Source of the DNA: Platycnemis pennipes
Taxonomy: Eukaryota; Arthropoda; Insecta; Odonata; Platycnemididae
Assembly: GCA_933228895.1 (NCBI GenBank)
Contig: OW121854.1
Location: forward strand, 13,147,131 to 13,211,130
DNA length: 64,000 bases
Direction of reading: 5' to 3'
In this document: piece after piece, positions 54,010 through 64,000 of the stretch
Position numbering within the stretch: position 1 is the stretch's first letter
Layout: every line of letters starts with the position of its first letter
The notes under the pieces: generated by a model
Database searches by the model: none
What the model was told of the DNA's origin: nothing
What the model saw: only the letters and a program-made list of their open reading frames with translations
Translations under genes and position numbers: made by a program

Positions 54010-56680
54010 GAAATTATTTGCGCTAGTATTTTCCTGAAATAATTCTTAAAAAACATTGGATAAGACCAAATTTGAACCAATACGTGTGATGTTAATGAAA
54101 AAAATTGGAAATCATAAAATGAAAGGTGCAAAGTTAAGACCACAAACATTGTTCTGAAATTATCAGCGCTCGTATTTTCCTGAAATAATTCATTAAAAAC
54201 ATTGGATCACACCAAAATTGAACAAATACGAGTGATGGTAATGAAAAAAATTGGAAATAAAAAAATAATGGGTGCCAAATTAAGAACACAAATATTGTTC
54301 TGAAATTATTTGCGCTACTATTTTCCCGAAATAATTCCTAAAAAACATTGGATAAGACCAAATTTGAACAAATACGTGTGATGTTAATGAAAAAAATTGG
54401 AAATCATAAAATGAAAGGTGCAAATTTAAGAACTCAAACATTGTTCTGAAATTATTTGCGCTACTATTTTCCTGAAATAATTCATAAAAAAAATTGGATT
54501 ACACTAAAATTGGACAGATACGAGTGATGGTAATGAAAAAAATTGGAATTAAAAAAATAATGGGTGCCATTTTAAGAACACAAAAATTGTTCTGAAATTA
54601 TTTGTGCTACTATTTTCCTGAAATAATTCTTAACAAACATTGGATAAGACCAAATTTGAACAAATACGTGTGATGTTAATGAAAAAAATTGGAAATCATA
54701 AAATAAAAGGTGCAAATTTAAGAACACAAAAATTGTTCTGAAATTATTTGCGTACTATTTTCCTGAAATAATTCTTAAAAAACATTGGATCACACCAAAT
54801 TTGAACAAATACGTGTGATGTTAATGAAAAAAGTTGGAAATCATTAAATGAAAGGTGCAAAGTTAAGAACACAAACATTGTTCTGAAATTATCTGAGCTC
54901 GTATTTTCCTGAAATAGTTCTTAAAAAACATTGGATCACACCAAAATTGAACAAATACGAGTGATGGTAATGAAAAAAATTGGAAATAAAAAAATAATGG
55001 GTGCCAAGTGAAGAACACAAACATTGTTCTGAAATTATCTGTGCTCGTATTTTCCTGAAAAAATTCATAAAAAAACATTGAATCACACCATAATTGAACA
55101 AATACAAGAGATGGTAATGAAAAAAATTGGAAATCATAAAATGAAAGGTGCAAAGTTAAGAACACAAACATTGTTCTGAAATTATCTGAGCTCGTATTTT
55201 CCTGATATAATTCATAAAAAACATTGGATCACACCAAAATTGAACAAATACGAGTGATGGTAATGAAAAAATTGGAAATAAAAAAATTATGGGTGCCAAT
55301 TTAAAAACACAAAAATTGTTCTGAAATTTTTTGCTCTACTATTTTCCTGAAATAATTTTTAAAAAACATTGGATAAGACCAAATTTGAACAAATACGTGT
55401 GATGTAAATGAAAAAAATTGGAAATCATAAAATGAAAGGTGCAAAGTTAAGAACACAAAAATTGTTCTGAAATTATCTGCGCTACTATTTTCCTGAAATA
55501 ATTCTTAAAAAACATTGGATAAGACCAAATTTGAACAAATACGAGTGATGGTAATGAAAAAAATTGGAAATAAAAAAATAATGGGTGCCAAGTTAAGAAC
55601 ACAAAAATTGTTCTGAAATTATCTGCGCTACTATTTTCCTGAAATAATTCTTAAAAAACATTGAATAAGACCAAAATTGAACAAATACGTGTGATGTTAA
55701 TGAAAAAAATTGGAAATCATAAAATGAAAGGTGCAAAGTTAAGAATACAAACGTTGTTCTGAAATTATTTGCGCTCGTATTTTCCTGAAATAGTTCTTAA
55801 AAAACATTGGATCACACCAAAATTGAACAAATACGAGTGATGGTAATGAAAAAAATTGGAAATAAAAAAATAATGGGTGCCAAATTAAGAACACAAAAAT
55901 TGTTCTGAAATTATTTGCGCTACTATTTTCCCGAAATAATTCCTAAAAAACATTGGATAAGACCAAATTTGAACAAATACGTGTGATGTTAATGAAAAAA
56001 ATTGGAAATCATAAAATGAAAGGTGCAAAGTGAAAAACTCAAACATTGTTCTGAAATTATCTGAGCTCGTATTTTCCTGAAATAGTTCTTAAAAAAACAT
56101 TGGATCACACCAAAATTGAACAAATACGAGTGATGGTAATGAAAAAATTGGTTATAAAAAAATAATGGGTGCAAAGTTAAGAACACAAACATTGTTCTGA
56201 AATTATCTGCGCTCGTATTTTCCTGAAAAAATTCATAAAAAAACATTGGATCACACCAAACTTGAACAAATACAAGAGATGGTAATGAAAAAAATTGGAA
56301 ATCATAAAATGAAAGGTGCAATGTTAAGAACACAAACATTGTTCTGAAATTATCTGAGCTCGTATTTCCCTGAAATAATTCATAAAAAACATTGGATCAC
56401 ACCAAAATTGAACAAATACGAGTGATGGTAATGAAAAAAATTGGAAATCATAAAATGAAAGGTGCAAAGTTAAGAACACAAAAATTGTTCTGAAATTATC
56501 TGCGCTACTATTTTCCTGAAATAATTCTTAAAAAACATTGGATAAGACCAAATTTGAACAAATACGAGTGATGGTAATGAAAAAAATTGGAAAAAAAAAA
56601 TGGGTGCCACGTTAAGAACACAAAAATTGTTCTGAAATTATCTGCGCTACTATTTTCCTAAAATAATTCTTAAAAAACAT
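54010..56680. repeat. 48-monomer-offset copy
   Basis: This is a direct copy of 47005-49676. The A-run in the short junction near 56590 is one base shorter than at 49590. A private aatattgttctg is at 54292. The match stops at about 56680, where cattgaataag replaces the source cattggataag. Confidence 0.83.
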
Positions 56681-58044
56681 TGAATAAGACCAAAATTGAA
56701 CAAATACGTGTGATGTTAATGAAAAAAATTGGAAATCATAAAATGAAAGGTGCAAAGTTAAGAATACAAACATTGTTCTGAAATTATTTGCGCGCGTATT
56801 TTCCTGAAAACGTTCTTAAAAAACATTGGATCACACCAAAATTGAACAAATACGAGTGATGTTAATGAAAAAAATTGGAAATAAAGAAATAATGGGTGCC
56901 AAGATAAGAACACAAAAATTGTTCTGAAATTATCTGCGCTACTATTTTCCTGAAATAATTCTTAACAAACATTGGATAAGACCAAATTTGAACAAATACG
57001 TGTGATTTTAATAAAAAAAATTGGAAATCATAAAATGAAAGGTGCAAAGTTAAGAACACAAAAATTGTTCTGAAATTATTTGCGCTACTATTTTCCTGAA
57101 ATAATTCTTAAAAAACATTGGATAAGACCAAATTTGAACCAATACGTGTGATGTTAATGAAAAAAATTGGAAATCATAAAATGAAAGGTGCAAAGTTAAG
57201 ACCACAAACATTGTTCTGAAATTATCAGCGCTCGTATTTTCCTGAAATAATTCATTAAAAACATTGGATCACACCAAAATTGAACAAATACGAGTGATGG
57301 TAATGAAAAAAATTGGAAATAAAAAAATAATGGGTGCCAAATTAAGAACACAAAAATTGTTCTGAAATTATTTGCGCTACTATTTTCCCGAAATAATTCC
57401 TAAAAAACATTGGATAAGACCAAATTTGAACAAATACGTGTGATGTTAATGACAAAAATTGGAAATCATAAAATGAAAGGTGCAAAGTTAAGAACTCAAA
57501 CATTGTTCTGAAATTATTTGCGCTACTATTTTCCTGAAATAATTCATAAAAAAAATTGGATTACACTAAAATTGGACAGATACGAGTGATGGTAATGAAA
57601 AAAATTTGAATTAAAAAAATAATGGGTGCCAATTTAAGAACACAAAAATTGTTCTGAAATTATTTGTGCTACAATTTTCCTGAAATAATTCTTAACAAAC
57701 ATTGGATAAGATCAAATTTGAACAAATACGTGTGATGTTAATGAAAAAAATTGGAAATCATAAAATAAAAGGTGCAAATTTAACGAGTGATGTTAATGAA
57801 AAAAATTGTTCTGAAATTATTTGCGCGCGTATTTTCCTGATATAATTCATAAAAAACATTGGATCACACCAAAATTGAACAAATACGAGTGATGGTAATG
57901 AAAAAATTGGAAATAAAAAAATTATGGGTGCCAATTTAAAAACACAAAAATTGTTCTGAAATTATCTGCGCTACTATTTTCCTGAAATAATTCTTAAAAA
58001 ACATTGAATAAGAATAAAATTGAACAAATACGTGTGATGTTAAT
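56680..58044. repeat. Shuffled segment containing a rearranged monomer
   Basis: Monomers here resemble 45.6-47.7 and 48.2-48.3 kb in turn. The segment contains gaaaacgttctt at about 56808, two cgcgcgtatttt variants (56791 and 57823), and a monomer at 57774 whose agaacac segment has been replaced by a stretch belonging to the other end of the monomer (57784-57808). No coding or transposon sequence accompanies the change. Confidence 0.75.
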
Positions 58045-58374
58045 GACAAAAATTGGAAATCATAAAATGAAAGGTGCAAAGTTAAGAACTCAAACATTGT
58101 TCTGAAATTATTTGCGCTACTATTTTCCTGAAATAATTCATAAAAAAAATTGGATTACACTAAAATTGGACAGATACGAGTGATGGTAATGAAAAAAATT
58201 TGAATTAAAAAAATAATGGGTGCCAATTTAAGAACACAAAAATTGTTCTGAAATTATTTGTGCTACAATTTTCCTGAAATAATTCTTAACAAACATTGGA
58301 TAAGATCAAATTTGAACAAATACGTGTGATGTTAATGAAAAAAATTGGAAATCATAAAATAAAAGGTGCAAATT
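57451..58374. repeat. Local direct duplication, 330 bp spaced by 594 bp
   Basis: 57451-57780 and 58045-58374 share a run of variants seen together nowhere else in the window: gacaaaaattgg, aaaatttgaatt, gctacaatttt and aagatcaaattt. The spacing, 594 bp, is four monomers plus the 10-bp net gain of the rearranged monomer between them. It is therefore younger than the surrounding array. Confidence 0.8.
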
Positions 58375-59050
58375 TAAGAACACAAAAATTGTTCTGAAAT
58401 TATTTGCGTACTATTTTCCTGAAATAATTCTTAAAAAACATTGGATCACACCAAATTTGAACAAATACGTGTGATGTTAATGAAAAAAGTTGGAAATCAT
58501 TAAATGAAAGGTGCAAAGTTAAGAACACAAACATTGTTCTGAAATTATCTGAGCTCGTATTTTCCTGAAATAGTTCTTAAAAAACATTGGATCACACCAA
58601 AATTGAACAAATACGAGTGATGGTAATGAAAAAAATTGGAAATAAAAAAATAATGGGTGCCAAGTGAAGAACACAAACATTGTTCTGAAATTATCTGCGC
58701 TCGTATTTTCCTGAAAAAATTCATAAAAAAACATTGGATCACACCAAAATTGAACAAATACAAGAGACGGTAATGAAAAAAATTGGAAATCATAAAATGA
58801 AAGGTGCAAAGTTAAGAACACAAACATTGTTCTGAAATTATCTGAGCTCGTATTTTCCTGAAATAATTCATAAAAAACATTGGATCACACCAAAATTGAA
58901 CAAATACGAGTGATGGTAATGAAAAAATTGGAAATAAAAAAATTATGGGTGCCAATTTAAAAACACAAAAATTGTTCTGAAATTTTTTGCGCTACTATTT
59001 TCCTGAAATAATTCTTTAAAAACATTGGATAAGACCAAATTTGAACAAAT
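58365..59050. repeat. Copy of the 54.7-55.3 kb series (25-monomer offset)
   Basis: The order tttgcgtactat, gaaaaaagttgg with aatcattaaatg, agctcgtatttt, gccaagtgaagaac and gggtgccaatttaaaaac repeats 54.72-55.35 kb at offset 3656, and 47.70-48.35 kb before it. It is less exact than the larger copies; for example it has ggatcacaccaaaattg where the others read gaatcacaccataattg. Confidence 0.75.
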
Positions 59051-59059
59051 ACGAGTGAT

Positions 59060-62000
59060 GGTAATGAAAAAAATTGGAAATAAAAAAATAATGGGTGCCA
59101 AGTTAAGAACACAAAAATTGTTCTGAAATTATCTGCGCTACTATTTTCCTGAAATAATTCTTAAAAAACATTGAATAAGACCAAAATTGAACAAATACGT
59201 GTGATGTTAATGAAAAAAATTGGAAATCATAAAATGAAAGGTGCAAAGTTAAGAACACAAACATTGTTCTGAAAAATATTTGCGCTCGTATTTTCCTGAA
59301 ATAATTATTAAAAACCATTGGATCACACCAAAATTGAACAAATACGAGTGGTTTTAATGAAAAAAATTGGAAATAAAAAAATAATGGGTGCCAATATAAG
59401 AACACAAAAATTGTTCTGAAATTATCTGCGCTACTATTTTCCTGAAATAATTCTTAACAAACATTGGATAAGACCAAATTTGAACAAATACGTGTGATTT
59501 TAATAAAAAAAATTGGAAATCATAAAATGAAAGGTGCAAAGTTAAGAACACAAAAATTGTTCTGAAATTATTTGCGCTACTATTTTCCTGAAATAATTCT
59601 TAAAAAACATTGGATAAGACCAAATTTGAACCAATACGTGTGATGTTAATGAAAACAATTGGAAATCATAAAATGAAAGGTGCAAAGTTTAGAACACAAA
59701 CATTGTTCTGAAATTATCAGCGCTCGTATTTTCCTGAAATAATTCATTAAAAACATTGGATCACCCCAAAATTGAACAAATACGAGTGATGGTAATGAAA
59801 AAAATTGGAAATAAAAAAATAATGGGTGCCAAATTAAGAACACAAAAATTGTTCTGAAATTATTTGCGCTACTATTTTCCTGAAATAATTCCTAAAAAAC
59901 ATTGGATAAGACCAAATTTGAACAAATACGTGTGATGTTAATGAAAAAAATTGGAAATCATAAACTGAAAGGTGCAAAGTTAAGAACTCAAACATTGTTC
60001 TGAAATTATCTGCGCTCGTATTTTCCTGAAATAATTCATAAAAAACATTGGATAACACCAAATTTGAAGAAATACGTGTGATGTTAATGAAAAAAATTGG
60101 AAATCATAAAATGAAAGGTGCAAAGTTAAGAACACAAACATTGTTCTGAAATGATCTGCGCTCGTATTTTCCTGAAATAATTAATAAAAAACATTGGATT
60201 ACACTAAAATTGAACAGATACGAGTGATGGTAATGAAAAAAATTGGAAATAAAAAAATAATGGGTGCCAATTTAAGAACACAAAAATTGTTCTGAAATTA
60301 TTTGTGCTACTATTTTCCTGAAATAATTCTTAACAAACATTGGATAAGACCAAATTTGAACAAATACGTGTGATGTTAATGAAAAAAATTGGAAATCATA
60401 AAATGAAAGGTGCAAAGTTAAGAACACAAAAATTGTTCTGAAATTATTTGCGCTACTATTTTACTGAAATAATTCTTAAAAAACATTGGATAAGACCAAA
60501 TTTGAACAAATACGTGTGATGTAAATGAAAAAAATTGGAAATCATAAAATGAAAAGTGCAAAGTTAAGAACACAAAAATTGTTCTGAAATTATCTGCGCT
60601 ACTATTTTCCTGAAATAATTCTTAAAAAACATTGGAAAAGACCAAATTTGAACAAATACGAGTGATGGTAATGAAAAAAATTGGAAATAAAAAAATAATG
60701 GGTGCCAAGTTAAGAACACAAAAATTGTTCTGAAATTATCTGCGCTACTATTTTCCTGAAATAATTCTTAAAAAACATTGAATAAGACCAAAATTGAACA
60801 AATACGTGTGATGTTAATGAAAAACTTGGAAATCATAAAATGATAGGTGCAAAGTTAAGAACACAAAATTTGTTCTGAAATTATCTGCGCTCGTATTTTC
60901 CTGAAATAATTATTAAAAAACATTGGATAACACCAAATTTGAACAAATACGAGTGATGGTAATGAAAAAAATTGGAAATAAAAAAATAATGGGTGCCAAG
61001 TTAAGAACACAAAAATTGTTCTGAAATTATCTGCGCTACTATTTTCCTGAAATAATTCTTAAAAAACATTGAATAAGACCAAAATTGAACAAATACGTGT
61101 GATGTTAATGAAAAAAATTTAAAATCATAAAATGAAAGGTGCAAAGTTAAGAACACAAACATTGTTCTGAAATTATTTGCGCTCGTATTTTCCTGAAATA
61201 ATTATTAAAAACCATTGGATCACACCAAAATTGAACAAATACGAGTGATTTTAATGAAAAAAATTGGAAATAAAAAAATAATGGGTGCCAAGATAAGAAC
61301 ACAAAAATTGTTCTGAAATTATCTGCGCTACTATTTTCGTGAAATAATTCTTAACAAAAATTGGATAAGACCAAATTTGAACAAATACGTGTGATTTTTA
61401 TAAAAAAAATTGGAAATCATAAAATGAAAGGTGCAAAGTTAAGAACACAAAAATTGTTCTGAAATTATTTGTGCTACTATTTTCCTGAAATAATTCTTAA
61501 CAAACATTGGATAAGACCAAATTTGAACAAATACGTGTGATGTTAATGAAAAAAATTGGAAATCATAAAATGAAAGGTGCAAAGTTAAGAACACAAAAAT
61601 TGTTCTGAAATTATTTGCGCTACTATTTTCCTGAAATAATTCTTAAAAAAACATTGGATAAGACCAAATTTGAACAAATACGGGTGATGTAAATGAAAAA
61701 AATTGGAAATCATAAAATGAAAGGTGCAAAGTTAAGAACACAAAAATTGTTCTGAAATTATCTGCGCTACTATTTTCCTGAAATAATTCTTAAAAAACGT
61801 TGGATAAGACCAAATTTGAACAAATACGAGTGATGGTAATGAAAAAAATTGGAAATAAAAAAATAATGGGTGCCAAGTTAAGAACACAAAAATTGTTCTG
61901 AAATTATCTGCGCTACTATTTTCCTGAAATAATTCTTAAAAAACATTGAATAAGACCAAAATTGAACAAATACGTGTGATGTTAATGAAAAAATTGGAAA

Positions 62001-64000
62001 TCATAAAATGAAAGGTGCAAAGTTAAGAACACAAACATTGTTCTGAAATTATTTGCGCTCGTATTTTCCTGAAATAATTATTAAAAACCATTGGATCACA
62101 CCAAAATTGAACAAATACGAGTGATTTAATGAAAAAAATTGGAAATAAAAAAATAATGGGTGCCAATATAAGAACACAAAAATTGTTCTGAAATTATCTG
62201 CGCTACTATTTTCCTGAAATAATTCTTAACAAACATTGGATAAGACCAAATTTGAACAAATACGTGTGATTTTAATAAAAAAAATTGGAAATCATAAAAT
62301 GAAAGGTGCAAAGTTAAGAACACAAAAATTGTTCTGAAATTATTTGCGCTCGTATTTTCCTGAAAAAATTCATTATAAACATTGGATCACCCCAAAATTG
62401 AACAAATACGAGTGATGGTAATGAAAAAAATTGGAAATAAAAAAATAATGGGTGCCAATTTAAGAACACAAAAATTGTTCTGAAATTATTTGTGCTACTA
62501 TTTTCCTGAAATAATTCTTAACAAACATTGGATAAGACCAAATTTGAACAAATACGTGTGATGTTAATGAAAAAAATTGGAAATCATAAAATGAAAGGTG
62601 CAAAGTTAAGAACACAAAAATTGTTCTGAAATTATTTGCGCTACTATTTTCCTGAAATAATTCTAAAAAAACATTGGATAAGACCAAATTTCAACAAATA
62701 CGTGTGATGTTAATGAAAAAAATTGGAAATCATAAAATGAAAGGTGCAAAGTTAAGAACACAAACATTGTTCTGAAATTATCTGAGCTCGTATTTTCCTG
62801 AAAAAATTCATAAAAAAAACATTGGATCACACCAAACTTGAACAAATACAAGAGATGGTAATGAAAAAAATTGGAAATCATAAAATGAAAGGTGCAATGT
62901 TAAGAACACAAACATTGTTCTGAAATTATATGAGCTCGTATTTTCCTGAAATAATTCATAAAAAACATTGGATCACACCAAAATTGAACAAATACGAGTG
63001 ATGGTAATGAAAAAATTGGAAATAAAAAATTTATGGGTGCCAATTTAAAAACACAAAAATTGTTCTGAAATTATTTGCGCTACTATTTTCCTGAAATAAT
63101 TCTTAAAAAACATTGGATAAGACCAAATTTGAACAAATACGTGTGATGTTAATGAAAAAAATTGGAAATCATAAAATGAAAGGTGCAAAGTTAAGAACAC
63201 AAAAATTGTTCTGAAATTATCTGCGCTACTATTTTCCTGAAATAATTCTTAAAAAACATTGGATAAGACCAAATTTGAACAAATACGAGTGATGGTAATG
63301 AAAAAAATTGGAAATAAAAAAATAATGGGTGCCACGTTAAGAACACAAAAATTGTTCTGAAATTATCTGCGCTACTATTTTCCTGAAATAATTCTTAAAA
63401 AACATTGAATAAGACCAAAATTGAACAAATACGTGTGATGTTAATGAAAAAAATTGGAAATCATAAAATGAAAGGTGCAAAGTTAAGAATACAAACATTG
63501 TTCTGAAATTATTTGCGCTCGTATTTTCCTGAAATAATTATTAAAAAACATTGGATCACACCAAAATTGAACAAATACGAGTGATGTTAATGAAAAAAAT
63601 TGGAAATAAAGAAATAATGGGTGCCAAGATAAGAACACAAAAATTGTTCTGAAATTATCTGCGCTACTATTTTCCTGAAATAATTCTTAACAAACATTGG
63701 ATAAGACCAAATTTGAACAAATACGTGTGATGTTAATGAAAAAAAAATTGGAAATCATAAAATGAAAGGTGCAAAGTTAAGAACACAAAAATTGTTCTGA
63801 AATTATTTGCGCTACTATTTTCCTGAAATAATTCTTAAAAAACATTGGATAAGACCAAATTTGAACCAATACGTGTGATGTTAATGAAAAAAATTGGAAA
63901 TCATAAAATGAAAGGTGCAAAGTTAAGACCACAAACATTGTTCTGAAATTATCAGCGCTCGTATTTTCCTGAAATAATTCATTAAAAACATTGGATTACC
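59060..64000. repeat. Right, more mixed part of the array
   Basis: About 34 monomers. A 19-monomer offset (2772 bp) links about 59060-59640 with 61830-62340, through the markers ttaaaaaccattgg and gccaatataagaac. From about 63300 to the end the variant order matches 5680-6360 (gccacgttaag, cattgaataag, gaatacaaac, aaataaagaaataatgg, aaccaatacg, aagaccacaaac). The satellite therefore continues beyond base 64000. Nothing non-repetitive is present. Confidence 0.8.

Larger units (their letters stand above)
1..64000. repeat. Satellite DNA array, ~146-bp monomer, ~438 head-to-tail copies
   Basis: Seen: monomer starts (gcaaag or gccaag) fall at 1, 148, 294, 440, 586 and 732, and recur at about 146 bp to the end of the window. 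Between matching variants at 5986 and 63623 the distance is 57637 bp, or 395 monomers of 145.9 bp. Every monomer has the same orientation. The sequence is about 71% A+T by hand count of a consensus. No stretch over 300 bp departs from the repeat, so nothing else is hidden between the features below. Known: tandem arrays of 140-180 bp satellites with higher-order structure typify centromeres of many plants and animals. Inferred: centromeric or pericentromeric heterochromatin of a eukaryote. I do not recognise the family. A subtelomeric or non-centromeric heterochromatic block is the main alternative. Confidence 0.98.

Noticed and set aside
550..62881. About 60 open frames of 62-116 codons with similar Phe-rich products, as a possible gene family
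   Set aside because: All lie within the satellite, almost all read antisense through one to three monomers, start and stop at arbitrary repeat positions, and change frame with each 146-bp step. There is no codon-position bias, splice signal or conserved domain. They are by-products of the repeat.
1..64000. CRISPR array or bacterial iteron cluster
   Set aside because: The repeated unit is the full 146 bp with no short repeats separated by unique spacers, and no cas or replication genes are present.
1..64000. Telomeric or ribosomal spacer repeats
   Set aside because: No telomere-type short G-rich repeat and no rRNA-like sequence appear; the unit length and composition are those of a satellite.
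1..64000. Assigning a named satellite or species (146-bp class satellites known in several plants and animals)
   Set aside because: Length alone does not identify a family, and I do not recognise the sequence. A database search of the consensus would be needed.

Overview
The whole window is one uninterrupted array of a tandemly repeated satellite DNA. The monomer is about 146 bp. Measured over 395 monomers, from the marker start at 5986 to the same marker start at 63623, the mean is 145.9 bp, so the window holds about 438 monomers. All of them read in the same direction. A hand count on a consensus gives roughly 29% G+C. I see no protein-coding gene, RNA gene, transposable element, inversion or unique-sequence island. 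The stop-free stretches of 60-116 codons are antisense readings of the repeat and are not genes.

This points to a eukaryotic nuclear chromosome, most likely centromeric or pericentromeric heterochromatin. Monomers close to nucleosome length, strict head-to-tail order and multi-kb higher-order duplications are typical of plant and animal centromeric satellites. I do not recognise the sequence as a named satellite family and cannot name the organism.

Layout at monomer scale: two half-families alternate imperfectly. Type A starts gcaaag, has aacattg, ctcgtattt, ggatcacacc and tacgag. Type B starts gccaag, has aaaattg, ctactattt, ggataagacc and tacgtg. AB dimers (about 292 bp) are common, but many monomers are A/B mosaics. 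Type A carries a 9-bp inverted repeat (ctcgtattt / aaatacgag) that type B lacks, and nearly all monomers carry a short agaaca / tgttct inverted repeat.

Layout at higher-order scale: the array is a stack of overlapping multi-kb duplications whose offsets are always whole numbers of monomers. 1-3.9 kb is less regular. 3.9-7.7 kb is an older, more diverged form of a unit repeated at 9.6-13.4, 16.3-20.1 and 22.0-25.8 kb, through a 46-monomer tandem duplication (about 6.72-13.43 / 13.43-20.14 kb) overlapped by a 39-monomer tandem duplication (15.76-21.45 / 21.45-27.08 kb). 27-33.8 kb is a nest of 14-, 17-, 30- and 31-monomer offsets. 33.8-45 kb carries 28-, 12- and 40-monomer offsets. 45-56.7 kb carries 47- and 48-monomer offsets with small deletions. 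56.7-64 kb is more shuffled and includes a monomer with a templated internal rearrangement at 57.78 kb. The right edge (63.3-64.0 kb) repeats the 5.7-6.4 kb variant order, so the array runs on past the window. There are no genes to work together; the biology here is repeat turnover and probably chromatin organisation.
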